A stretch of DNA of 10,016 nucleotides from Chloracidobacterium sp. UBA6041 (GTDB lineage Bacteria; Acidobacteriota; Blastocatellia; Pyrinomonadales; Pyrinomonadaceae). Of the stretch, positions 1 through 6,148 are shown in pieces (position 1 is the first letter of the stretch; every line of letters starts with the position of its first letter). Location of the stretch: assembly GCA_002427845.1 (NCBI GenBank), contig DIYZ01000091.1, positions 1 to 10,016 on the forward strand, given 5' to 3'. The notes under the pieces are model-generated. The model searched no databases, was not told the DNA's origin, and saw only the letters and a list, made by a program, of their open reading frames with translations. The position numbers and the translations under genes are program-made.

Positions 1-28
1 GGTCCGCTGCAAGCGCTTGTTGAACTAA

Positions 29-46
29 ATCCGCCTGCGGGCGGAT
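29..46. repeat. Short GC-rich inverted repeat (hairpin)
   Basis: A perfect 7-bp inverted repeat, ATCCGCC and GGCGGAT, encloses the four-base loop TGCG. No run of T follows it on either strand in the way an intrinsic terminator needs. It may be a REP-like palindrome or an end structure of the element that carried the recombinase downstream. The rest of 1-173 shows no gene that I can support. Confidence 0.5.
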
Positions 47-173
47 AGATAAAAAACTCACGGTTGCTCGCTCACACTTTCCCTTTTCCTCGACCAGTCA
101 ATGGCTACAGTATTCCTTCCAGGGAGGACCATGGTGACTCTCAGCAAAGGGCCACCATTTTCCCCCTCCCCGG

Positions 174-179
174 AAGGAG
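174..179 (+). promoter_or_regulatory. Strong Shine-Dalgarno for the recombinase start at 187
   Basis: AAGGAG lies seven bases upstream of the ATG at 187. This decides the start: the reading frame is open back to an ATG at 64, but that position has no comparable site, and the family N-terminus (MSPLQQRMIEDM) begins at 187. Confidence 0.75.
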
Positions 180-186
180 ATACCGT

Positions 187-1077
187 ATGTCACCGTTACA
201 GCAACGGATGATTGAGGATATGCAATTGCGAGGACTCTCGGCAAGAACTCAAGAAGCTTACGCGCGCGCCGTGTGGCAACTGGCCCAGCATTACCACCGC
301 CGCCCGGACCAACTCAGCGAGGAAGAGTTGCGCCAGTACTTTCTCTATTTGGCTAACGAGAAGAAGATCGCTCGGCCCACTGCCACTATTGCGCTCTGTG
401 GCATCAAGTTCTTCTATGAGCAGACTCTGAAGCAAGAGTGGCCCACGCTCCGCTTTGTGCGGCCGCCGCGCGAATGGAAGCTGCCCGTGGTGCTGAGCCG
501 GAAAGAAGTGCGGCGCATTCTGCACGAGGTGCGCATTCCGGTCTATCGTGCTTGCCTGACCACGATCTATGCCTGTGGCTTGCGCTTGCTGGAAGGAACC
601 CGGCTGCAGGTAGCGGACGTGGACAGTGCCCGGATGCTCTTACACATCCATGGCAAGAGCAAGAAAGATCGTTACGTACCACTGCCCGCGCCGACGCTGC
701 AACTGCTGCGCACTTTCTGGCGCACGCATCGCGCACCCGTCTGGCTGTTTCCGGCCCCGACCCGTCACGGGCTGGCCCATAGTCTGGCGCATGATGGTGG
801 GCCAGTCACCCGCAGCAGTCTACAGAGTGCGTTCCGTATGGTCGGCATATTGGTGGATTTTTTGGGAATCAATCCGATGAAGGCTCTCCTTTGGACCGCC
901 GTCATCAACGGTGTGCTCTCGCCGCCGCTCTTATTAATCATCATGCTCGTTTCAAGCAACCGGAACATTATGGGCGACAAAGTGAATGGCGTGGGCGCCA
1001 ACATCGTAGGATGGACAGCGACAGCTATCATGTTTGCTGCCGCAATCGGCATGATTCTGACTTGGAATCAACAGTAG
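187..1077 (+). CDS. Truncated tyrosine recombinase fused in frame to an NRAMP tail
   Basis: From the ATG at 187 the 296-residue product begins as a site-specific tyrosine recombinase of the type often found beside IS91-family transposases. Residues 5-90 form the N-terminal SAM-like DNA-binding domain (LSARTQEAYARAV, then FLYLANEKK). Residues 100-218 hold the first part of the catalytic domain, with the first catalytic arginine at R133 (ACGLRLLEG) and the beta-hairpin lysine near K157/K159 (HGKSKKDRYVPL). Homology stops abruptly at about residue 218 (SAFRMV), before the HxxR box, the second histidine and the tyrosine nucleophile, so it cannot catalyse strand exchange. Residues 219-296 are instead the C-terminal membrane segments of an NRAMP metal transporter. 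The frame stays open across the junction, probably by chance. I read it as a dead chimera. No transposase or C-terminal recombinase part occurs nearby. Confidence 0.85.
   Translation: MSPLQQRMIEDMQLRGLSARTQEAYARAVWQLAQHYHRRPDQLSEEELRQYFLYLANEKKIARPTATIALCGIKFFYEQTLKQEWPTLRFVRPPREWKLPVVLSRKEVRRILHEVRIPVYRACLTTIYACGLRLLEGTRLQVADVDSARMLLHIHGKSKKDRYVPLPAPTLQLLRTFWRTHRAPVWLFPAPTRHGLAHSLAHDGGPVTRSSLQSAFRMVGILVDFLGINPMKALLWTAVINGVLSPPLLLIIMLVSSNRNIMGDKVNGVGANIVGWTATAIMFAAAIGMILTWNQQ
841..1077 (+). pseudogene. C-terminal remnant of an NRAMP divalent metal transporter
   Basis: The last 78 codons of the chimera match the C-terminal end of NRAMP (MntH-like) Mn2+/Fe2+ transporters: the conserved INPMKAL and AVINGVLSPP motifs, a hydrophobic helix (LLLIIMLV), the IMGDKVNG loop, and a final helix (WTATAIMFAAAIGMIL). 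A full family member has roughly 400 or more residues and 10-12 helices, so only about the last two helices remain. The first base of recognisable homology is near 841, directly after the recombinase part. It has no start signal of its own. The convergent CDF remnant that follows is also a metal transporter, so the two were probably neighbours before the rearrangement. Family assignment is from recognised motifs, not from a search. Confidence 0.8.
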
Positions 1078-1102
1078 TTTCAGGAACGCGCGAATCAATA
1101 CC

Positions 1103-1624
1103 TCATTCGACTGGGTCGCTATGGATATGTACCTTACTGCGAGGAATTTCAGCTTCGATTGCCCGTAAGACTCTCACAGTTAGACCGTGCGCCTCCTCGA
1201 ACCGCTTGTCCCGATCAACTTCCAAATGTAAGTCTATGAACTTCTGTGAGCCTGACCGGCGCGTCCGCAAGTCATGGAACCCCCTTACACCCATCGTCCG
1301 ATAACGAGCCACTATCTCAGCTATCGTACGGTCGATCTCAACCGGCAAGCTGCGGTCCATCAAAACATTTATCGATTCGTGAGCCAGCCCAATAGCCGAC
1401 TTAATAATGTAGAGCGCAATAACTAACGAAATCAGCGGGTCGGCCAGGCTCCAACCGCCGAACGCTGTGAGAAGAAGCGCGATGAGCACTCCCGTATTGA
1501 TGTTGGTCACGGCATAATACCCCGTGCGGCTACGTACAACTCCTTTGGCGCGTCGATTTCGATGAGTAAATGGACGATTTTGGACAAAAAGAAAAAGAAA
1601 GGGAATACGGTTTCTTTTCGCCAA
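1103..1624 (-). pseudogene. C-terminal half of a cation diffusion facilitator (CDF) transporter
   Basis: The frame ends in a typical CDF C-terminus. Near residues 44-69 are the last transmembrane helices (GVLIALLLTAFGGW, then SLADPLISLVIALYII). Next comes the short linker with SINVLMDRSLP, then the cytoplasmic ferredoxin-like domain (GVRGFHDLRTRRSGSQKFIDLHLEVD, EAHGLTVRVLRAIEAEIP, VHIHSDP). CDF proteins export Zn2+, Fe2+ or Mn2+ in exchange for protons and usually have about 300 residues with six helices. Here the first four helices are missing. Homology begins near 1513; the 37 or so codons before it (from 1624) are Arg- and Phe-rich and look like unrelated sequence read through. I see no ribosome-binding site for 1624. 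It is a 5'-truncated relic converging on the NRAMP remnant. Confidence 0.8.
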
Positions 1625-1696
1625 GGGTGACCTAGGTTTTTCATGGTGTCCGCACCAGTTCGCCTTTGAATTTCCCTGGCGGCGTTAAAAGAGAGT

Positions 1697-1709
1697 GGGG
1701 GAAGCCCCC
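1697..1709 (-). terminator. Weak candidate intrinsic terminator
   Basis: Read on the minus strand this is GGGGG-CTT-CCCCC followed by ACTCTCTTTT. It lies downstream of the minus-strand unit 1952-3114, in the right orientation to end that transcript, but about 240 bases away. The T tract is interrupted, so this is only a possibility. Confidence 0.25.
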
Positions 1710-1780
1710 CTGAGGGGATGCCGGCCTTCAAAGCGCCCGGGTTCCTTTGGCGCTCCCGTTGTTGTCGTAATTGCAAATGG

Positions 1781-1800
1781 CGACAGATGACGACAGATGA
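1781..1800. repeat. Tandem decamer repeat
   Basis: CGACAGATGA occurs twice, directly head to tail, inside the gene-free stretch. The 10-bp period is close to one helical turn. There are only two copies and no function is suggested. Confidence 0.6.
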
Positions 1801-1951
1801 AAGCTATCACGGGGAAAAGGCCACCTTTGTCGTACTTTCTTGCGGACTGTGTCGTTGCACTGGCTGTAGACTCCACAGTGCGTTCCAATTCGGTCAACAG
1901 TTCCATACACACTTGGGGTCCGGCGCTAATTCGCCTAGAGTCCAAATTGCT

Positions 1952-2905
1952 TTAGTAAACTGGACATAAGCGCCTCTGCTCCTCCTTCTCGCGCTCTATC
2001 CGTTCAGCGTCAGCCTGTTTCTCTTGATTAATTCGGATGCGCTCTTGTTCCTCTGCTTTCATTCGTTCAGATTCGATGCGCTTTTCTTCCTCCTCGCATT
2101 GCTTTGCATGAAGTGCCTCGTTGATCACCCGTTGGTTCTCTTGCTCAAAAAAACTGATTTCTTCAAGTGTCTGTGGCAAAGCCGCATCCCATAACACAAG
2201 CTCACACGCCTCGCGCTGCTTGAGATTATTTAGGTGATAGTTGCAAGTATCGAGAGCGGAGCCCGCACGACGGGTAACTTCAGAGTCTTTATCAAAGCCG
2301 TGGTTTAGAATGACTTCATCAATCTGATCGTAATAATAACGTGAGCTAGGATCAGCGAACTGGATCTGTTTGAGCGTTTCGTCGAGCGGAAAACTCTCTG
2401 GGCCATTGGCCAAACGTTTGAATCGTTTAGTCTGACATTGATGAAATTCAAACGCCCTCTGCTTGCGTTCTTCTTGCTCACGTTTTGCCTTTTCTTCTGT
2501 CAATGTTAAAGGTCGGCGCATGATCCCGTATCGCGTGTAGTTCTTCTGCCGCGCATCCCCATCCGCCGGCGCTACTTTGGAGTCTTCATACTTCTTCACC
2601 TCAGAGTCGCTGAAGCGCAGCCAAATGTGAGCGGCATGGACACGCTCGTCAATAAACTGTCTCGACGGGTGGGAGTTGTAGATGAGTGATACCGCCTCGC
2701 GTTGAGGATCGTTCAGTCCCTCTAGAGGCACACCGAACCGCGTGCCACAGTACCAGCATTTAGTTTGCAGCACACTGTTTGAACTTTCCGGATGAGGTAT
2801 TTCGCTCTCAAGAAAACCATCACTCAAAGAGTATCGGCAACAGATGCACCGCAACACCTGTTGATGTTTTGCCTCAAGTTTGGCGAGTCTTGCTGCCAGG
2901 CTCAT
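1952..2905 (-). CDS. Zinc-ribbon/coiled-coil protein of unknown function, phage-type context
   Basis: I do not recognise a named family for this 317-residue protein. Residues 1-15 (MSLAARLAKLEAKHQ) are a short helix of the sort that opens many phage-associated proteins encoded near terminase genes. Residues 20-53 hold two CxxC pairs, C20/C23 and C50/C53, which should form a zinc ribbon. Residues 134-165 and about 248-312 are very rich in Glu, Lys, Arg and Gln and are predicted coiled coil; the middle is mixed. There is no signal peptide or membrane segment, so it is probably cytoplasmic. A GAGGAA site lies five bases before the start. That start overlaps the stop of the upstream gene as TAATG, so translation is probably coupled. 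Its partner is the tail of a phage-type helix-turn-helix protein, which suggests prophage or gene-transfer-agent ancestry. Nothing shows its biochemical role. Confidence 0.7.
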   Translation of the reverse strand: MSLAARLAKLEAKHQQVLRCICCRYSLSDGFLESEIPHPESSNSVLQTKCWYCGTRFGVPLEGLNDPQREAVSLIYNSHPSRQFIDERVHAAHIWLRFSDSEVKKYEDSKVAPADGDARQKNYTRYGIMRRPLTLTEEKAKREQEERKQRAFEFHQCQTKRFKRLANGPESFPLDETLKQIQFADPSSRYYYDQIDEVILNHGFDKDSEVTRRAGSALDTCNYHLNNLKQREACELVLWDAALPQTLEEISFFEQENQRVINEALHAKQCEEEEKRIESERMKAEEQERIRINQEKQADAERIEREKEEQRRLCPVY

Positions 2906-3114
2906 TACTCTTCCTCGTTTTCATCCTGATTGAAAGAGCGTCCGACTTTCTCGGCGTCTTCTCTAGCTTTCAGTGCTGTCTCGAGTTGAGCAAGACGAGT
3001 CTCAAAATCAAATAACTCGCGAGCCCTTAGGGTGTAATCAAGAATGGTCCTTGCAGCCTGAACCTCTGCCGAGGGATTCTTAAAGCACAGCGCGAAGAAA
3101 GGAAAATAGGCCAT
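2905..3114 (-). pseudogene. C-terminal fragment of a phBC6A51-like helix-turn-helix protein
   Basis: The 69-residue frame contains PSAEVQAARTILDYTLRARE followed by FETRLAQLETALK. This resembles the C-terminal helical end of phage helix-turn-helix proteins of the phBC6A51 type, small-terminase-like proteins normally of roughly 120-200 residues. The N-terminal DNA-binding part is absent: upstream on this strand lies only the antisense of the integrase gene. The ATG at 3114 overlaps the integrase ATG within CCATGG, and no Shine-Dalgarno precedes it. The first ten or so residues (MAYFPFFALC) are the antisense of the integrase's ribosome-binding region, so the true junction is probably near 3081-3095. 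The stop overlaps the next start by one base. It is either a broken gene or, less likely, a very short functional protein. The family assignment is inference from remembered motif similarity. Confidence 0.6.
3098..3103 (+). promoter_or_regulatory. Shine-Dalgarno for the left integrase
   Basis: AAAGGA lies nine bases before the ATG at 3113. It supports this start, which also gives the usual family N-terminus (MAIYKRGRVYWYQF). Confidence 0.6.
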
Positions 3115-4207
3115 GGCAATCTACAAACGAGGACGCGTGTATTGGTATCAATTCGTTTTCAATAACAAGCGTGTCCAATGTTCTACAAAACAGGGTAATC
3201 CGCGCGTGGCGCGTCAGATTGAAGCGGCGCACAAGACCAGGTTGGCAAAAGGCGAAGTGGGTATCGCTGAGCCAAAGAAAGTCCTGACCTTGCGAGAATT
3301 CGGGCTGAGGTTTCAAGCTGAAATCAAAGTGCACTGTGCCGGAAAGCCGAGAACCATCGCGTTTTGGGATCAGAAGCTGACGCGACTTCTGGAATTCGCC
3401 CCGCTGGCATCATCACCGCTCGACAAGATTAACAAGGCCCTTATTGCGCGTTATATCGAAAGCCGTCACAGCAAGGTTGCTGTGGCCACAATAAATCGTG
3501 AGCTGGCAACGTTGAGGCGCATACTCTATCTGGCTCACGACTGGAATGAGATTGCTGCGGTGCCTCGGATCAAAATGCTCAAAGGTGAACGAAGTCGCGA
3601 CTTTGTTCTTTCGCACCAGCAGGAGAAAACGTATCTAGAGGCGGCACCTCAGCCGCTCAAAGATGTTGCTACATTGCTTCTCGAGACAGGATTGCGTTTG
3701 GGTGAAGCGCTGGCCCTGAAGTGGACCGACATTGAACTAGATGCCGCAAACGGTAAAAAGCTCGGTTATCTGTTTGTTAAGGAAGGCAAATCGAAGAATG
3801 CGCGGCGTCACGTAAGCCTAACCTCCCGCGCTCAAGAGATGCTGGTGAACCGATCGCTCGAAAGCAAGTCGGAATATGTCTTCGCAAACTATGCTGGAAA
3901 GCCGTACCTCGTGACCTCGCTCGATCATCTTCACAAGAAGCTCCGAGGTGATTTGCAGCTTCCGAATGACTGCGTGATACACTCATTGCGCCACACGTTT
4001 TTGACTAGGTTTGGTGAAGCTGGCGCAGATGCCTTCACTATCAAGAAGGTCGCGGGTCATAGCAGCGTGACGATCTCGGAACGCTACATCCACCCAACAC
4101 CGGAAGGCCAGGAACGCGCCTTCGAGCGTTTCGCTAATCTGAACCAAGAGGCGGTTAAAAAGGCGGAAAAGGACGCGGAGTCACTACAATTTCCGCTACA
4201 GTCCTAG
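3113..4207 (+). CDS. Tyrosine-type site-specific integrase (left)
   Basis: This is a complete 364-residue phage/island integrase that would cut and rejoin DNA at attachment sites through a 3'-phosphotyrosine link. Residues 1-50 form the small N-terminal arm-binding domain (MAIYKRGRVYWYQF). Residues 57-155 are the core-binding SAM-like domain (LTLREFGLRF, then ATINRELATLRRIL). Residues 165-340 are the catalytic domain. All key residues are visible: R195 in ETGLRLGEAL, lysine at K226/K228 in EGKSKNARR, H290 and R293 in HSLRHTF, H316 in AGHSSVTI, and nucleophile Y325 in SERYIHP. Length and order are normal, so it should be active. It reads toward the tRNA gene that begins 22 bases after its stop. 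It lies on the tRNA's 5' side, whereas element integrases normally lie 3' of the tRNA they target. No excisionase candidate sits beside it. Confidence 0.93.
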   Translation: MAIYKRGRVYWYQFVFNNKRVQCSTKQGNPRVARQIEAAHKTRLAKGEVGIAEPKKVLTLREFGLRFQAEIKVHCAGKPRTIAFWDQKLTRLLEFAPLASSPLDKINKALIARYIESRHSKVAVATINRELATLRRILYLAHDWNEIAAVPRIKMLKGERSRDFVLSHQQEKTYLEAAPQPLKDVATLLLETGLRLGEALALKWTDIELDAANGKKLGYLFVKEGKSKNARRHVSLTSRAQEMLVNRSLESKSEYVFANYAGKPYLVTSLDHLHKKLRGDLQLPNDCVIHSLRHTFLTRFGEAGADAFTIKKVAGHSSVTISERYIHPTPEGQERAFERFANLNQEAVKKAEKDAESLQFPLQS

Positions 4208-4229
4208 CCGACCGCTTGTAAGTTATTGT

Positions 4230-4305
4230 GCCCCTGTAGCTCAACGGTTAGAGAAGCAGACTCATAATCTGTTGGTTCGGGGTTCGAATCCCTGCGGGGG
4301 CACCA
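4230..4305 (+). tRNA. tRNA with anticodon CAT (Met elongator or lysidine-type Ile)
   Basis: All 76 bases fold as a tRNA with CCA encoded. The acceptor stem is GCCCCTG/CGGGGGC with one T-G pair and discriminator A. The anticodon stem GCAGA/TCTGT encloses loop CTCATAA (anticodon CAT at 34-36). A five-base variable loop and a T arm CGGGG-TTCGAAT-CCCTG follow. The D stem GCTC/GAGA has a G-A mismatch where G10-C25 is usual. CAT is shared by initiator Met, elongator Met and Ile2. Pairing of the first base pair (G-C) and the lack of three G-C pairs at the anticodon argue against initiator. C4-G69 and C5-G68 would be compatible with Ile2, but the choice is not settled. Its 3' part is the probable attachment site for the integrase on its right. 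Confidence 0.93.
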
Positions 4306-4327
4306 ATTTTCTATGCTCAAACGCAAG

Positions 4328-4349
4328 ATGGCGCGATTATGGCGCGATT
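4328..4349. repeat. Tandem 11-bp direct repeat next to the tRNA 3' end
   Basis: ATGGCGCGATT occurs twice with no gap, 22 bases after the tRNA ends and two bases before the stop of the right integrase. The period is about one helical turn. Such repeats beside an attachment core can be binding sites for the integrase or an accessory protein; that role is inferred. Confidence 0.65.
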
Positions 4350-4351
4350 TT

Positions 4352-5494
4352 TCAACCGGCCTTCCTCTCGCGCTCTGAATCGCGGTTCTTTTTTGGGAAT
4401 CGAACCACTCTTCCCGGCTTACTCTGCCCAAGCGTCGTAACTGCCTGGCGCAGATTCGCCGGTGTCTGATGCGTGTACACACTCGTCATGCGCGTCGTTG
4501 TATGACCGAGTAAGTCTCTGATGTCCCACTCGTGAACTCCATTGGCCCGCAGACGAGTTGCAAAGGTGTGACGCGTATCATGGAACCTAAGATCCACGAG
4601 CCCCGCCGCTGCGCAAGCATTCCGCCACCCGGTCTTGATGGAATCGATGTTCACACCCGTCTTTGAAACGCTGAACACGAAATCCCTTGTTCCGGCATCC
4701 TGCTTGAGCGCCTTCAACTCCGCGAAAACAATGTCGTTCATGGGAATGGTCCGAGTCCTCCCAGTCTTGCTCTTGGCGATGAAAATTGTCCGAGCGACAA
4801 AGTTCACGTGCTCCCACTGTAGGTCGAGAATTTCACCGCGCCGCATCCCCGTGTTCAAAGCGACGGTGACTACGGAGCGGATATGATCTCGCCTGCCGGT
4901 GAGCTTGGCGAACAGTTTCACTTCTTCATCTGCGGTAATGAACCTCTCACGACTGCCGTTCTCCTTTAGCAGTCGCACGCGCCTCATCGGGTTGGAATCG
5001 ATCAGCTCGTTGTCGAAAGCCATCGAGAGTATTTTTGAGAGACAAGCGAGATCGCGATTGACACTTGCCGGCGAGCGCGGTTTCGGCCGCTCCGGCTTAT
5101 CGTGCATCGTCGGCGTTGCCAACCGCTCCCGTTTGAATCTCTCAATCATCATTGGCTTGATGTCCCGCAGATGGTTCTCACCGAAGAAGTCCTTGAGCGG
5201 AACACAGCGCATCTCATCCTCGCGGTAACTGCGCTTGTTCGCCCTGGACCATGGTAAGAAAGTTTCATCGACAAATTCAGAGAAAAGCTTTTTGCTCGGG
5301 TTGTACTTCCGTTCATAGATCGCTTCTCTGATTTGGTTCTCGGCTCGTTCCGCTTGAGCCTGAGTCCAAGCGCCGGGAATCGATTGACGGATGTATTGAC
5401 CTTGCAGACTGAATTCGATCCACCAGGTCGCTTTGCCCCAATCGCTGTCCGAGCGCCTGAGTCTCCTTCCGTTGTATCGTTTGTAAATTGCCAT
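4352..5494 (-). CDS. Tyrosine-type site-specific integrase (right)
   Basis: This is a complete 380-residue tyrosine recombinase and the likely integrase of an element inserted at the adjacent tRNA 3' end. Residues 1-62 resemble an arm-binding domain (MAIYKRYNGRR, then WWIEFSLQGQ). Residues 68-165 are the core-binding domain (LFSEFVDETFLPW, SVNRDLACLSKIL). Residues 185-355 are the catalytic domain. Visible catalytic residues are R218 in NTGMRRGEIL, lysine near K243 in KSKTGRTRTIP, H305 and R308 in FHDTRHTF, H331 in LLGHTTT, and nucleophile Y340 in SVYTHQTP. The start has AAGGGAG nine bases upstream (5504-5510). Its stop lies 46 bases from the tRNA, and an excisionase-like gene lies 91 bases upstream on the same strand: the standard int-xis arrangement at a tRNA-borne attachment site. 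It resembles the left integrase only at family level. Confidence 0.94.
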   Translation of the reverse strand: MAIYKRYNGRRLRRSDSDWGKATWWIEFSLQGQYIRQSIPGAWTQAQAERAENQIREAIYERKYNPSKKLFSEFVDETFLPWSRANKRSYREDEMRCVPLKDFFGENHLRDIKPMMIERFKRERLATPTMHDKPERPKPRSPASVNRDLACLSKILSMAFDNELIDSNPMRRVRLLKENGSRERFITADEEVKLFAKLTGRRDHIRSVVTVALNTGMRRGEILDLQWEHVNFVARTIFIAKSKTGRTRTIPMNDIVFAELKALKQDAGTRDFVFSVSKTGVNIDSIKTGWRNACAAAGLVDLRFHDTRHTFATRLRANGVHEWDIRDLLGHTTTRMTSVYTHQTPANLRQAVTTLGQSKPGRVVRFPKKNRDSERERKAG

Positions 5495-5585
5495 TCGACT
5501 GCTCTCCCTTCTGGAAAAGGAATCACAGCCGTCAAAGTGGCTCGATTCTAAATCCGGAAGGTTTCAGTGTCACGCCGGTCTGCCG

Positions 5586-5948
5586 TCACGCGATCTTCAG
5601 ACGCCGCTGTTCGCTTTGAACCCGTCGCCTCCGGGCCTCTTCCCGCGCCCACACGTCGACCTCGTCTCGATTGAATCGCAAGAGATCACCCATGTAGGCG
5701 TGTGGTAAGGGATGCTCATTCTCGGCGCGCTTGACCCACTTCATGATTCCTGCGGTCGTGGGTTCGTCATTGGCGTTCACGAGCTGCCAATAGCGAGCAA
5801 GCTGAGTTGCAGTCATCCACCCAAGCAGGGGCTCCGCCGGGGCTCGCCCAGTTTCGGGCTGGGCCAGGACCAGCGCGATTGCTTCATGTGTCGCGCGATC
5901 AAGTACGCGGGTTAGTTTTTCTTTCAGGTCTAAGGTTTGGTCGAGCAT
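5586..5948 (-). CDS. Excisionase-like winged-helix protein (recombination directionality factor candidate)
   Basis: The 120-residue product has an acidic/helical N-terminus (1-42) of unknown role. Residues 45-105 resemble the MerR-like winged helix of excisionase/AlpA proteins: TATQLARYWQLVN, a wing region with TTAGIMKWVKRAE, the proline-containing HPLPHAYMGDLLRF, and the closing NRDEVDVWAREEARRRR helix. Such proteins bend DNA at attachment sites and steer the integrase toward excision, and many also act as transcription regulators. It is encoded just upstream of the right integrase on the same strand, probably in one transcript. The N-terminal extension is longer than in minimal excisionases. 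No clear Shine-Dalgarno precedes the ATG at 5948. That ATG is covered by a near-perfect operator-like palindrome, which suggests autoregulation. Assignment to the broad family is fairly safe; a directionality role is inferred from position. Confidence 0.7.
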   Translation of the reverse strand: MLDQTLDLKEKLTRVLDRATHEAIALVLAQPETGRAPAEPLLGWMTATQLARYWQLVNANDEPTTAGIMKWVKRAENEHPLPHAYMGDLLRFNRDEVDVWAREEARRRRVQSEQRRLKIA

Positions 5949-5963
5949 GGTATCGCTCGACCA
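5938..5963. promoter_or_regulatory. Operator-like inverted repeat over the excisionase-gene start
   Basis: Nine-base arms TGGTCGAGC and GCTCGACCA are exact inverses separated by eight bases. The left arm overlaps the ATG (5946-5948) of the minus-strand excisionase-like gene. A dimeric regulator bound here would block ribosome or polymerase access. The encoded winged-helix protein itself is the obvious candidate, but this is inference. Confidence 0.65.
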
Positions 5964-6038
5964 TTACAAGGAATGTGCCACTGTCCATCTCAGAGGAAGG
6001 GATATGAAGAACTCGTGCATAAAGTAGGGAATACCCGA

Positions 6039-6052
6039 CGAAGGCGCCTTCG
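6039..6052. repeat. 14-bp perfect palindrome CGAAGGCGCCTTCG
   Basis: The motif is its own reverse complement. Its half CGAAGG recurs at 6149-6154 (facing CCTTCG at 6163-6168) and again at 6267-6272, giving five copies counted on both strands in about 235 bases. It is a possible protein-binding site. Confidence 0.6.
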
Positions 6053-6062
6053 AGAAGTCTGG

Positions 6063-6079
6063 CGCAGGGGCACCCTGCG
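6063..6079. repeat. Inverted repeat, 7-bp arms with 3-base loop
   Basis: CGCAGGG and CCCTGCG flank GCA. There is no T tract on either side, so it is not a standard intrinsic terminator. It is one of several palindromes packed between the excisionase-like gene and the TCTTAAGA cluster. Confidence 0.55.
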
Positions 6080-6102
6080 TGTAAGACACCTACACCCTAA
6101 CC

Positions 6103-6116
6103 CAACAGCTCTGTTG
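6103..6116. repeat. Inverted repeat CAACAG-CT-CTGTTG
   Basis: Six-base exact arms are separated by two bases, a typical operator-size dyad in the non-coding control region. Confidence 0.5.
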
Positions 6117-6148
6117 ACGCTGAAGAGCCTCGTTCGATGACCGGGCAA

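Larger units (their letters stand above)
1625..1951. other. Gene-free stretch
   Basis: No reading frame here has recognisable content or a good start signal. It holds a G5-AAG-C5 hairpin (1697-1709) that on the minus strand is followed by ACTCTCTTTT, a weak candidate terminator for minus-strand transcription. It also holds a tandem repeat of CGACAGATGA (1781-1800). It separates the metal-transporter debris from the phage-like unit to its right. Confidence 0.5.

Noticed and set aside
64..186. N-terminal extension of the recombinase from an ATG at 64
   Set aside because: There is no ribosome site there, the extension has no family similarity, and AAGGAG precedes the ATG at 187.
404..782. Open frames on both strands inside the recombinase remnant
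   Set aside because: They are Ala/Arg-rich shadows of the GC-rich coding frame, which itself has the recognisable recombinase motifs.
4395..4406. GGTTCGATTCCC on the minus strand, like a tRNA T arm, as a second attachment site
   Set aside because: It lies within the coding end of the right integrase, has no further match to the tRNA 3' end, and 12 bases with a mismatch is weak.
4204..4482. Minus-strand open frame of 92 codons with RRDSNPEPTDYESA
   Set aside because: It is the antisense translation of the tRNA gene plus the end of the right integrase, a familiar false protein.
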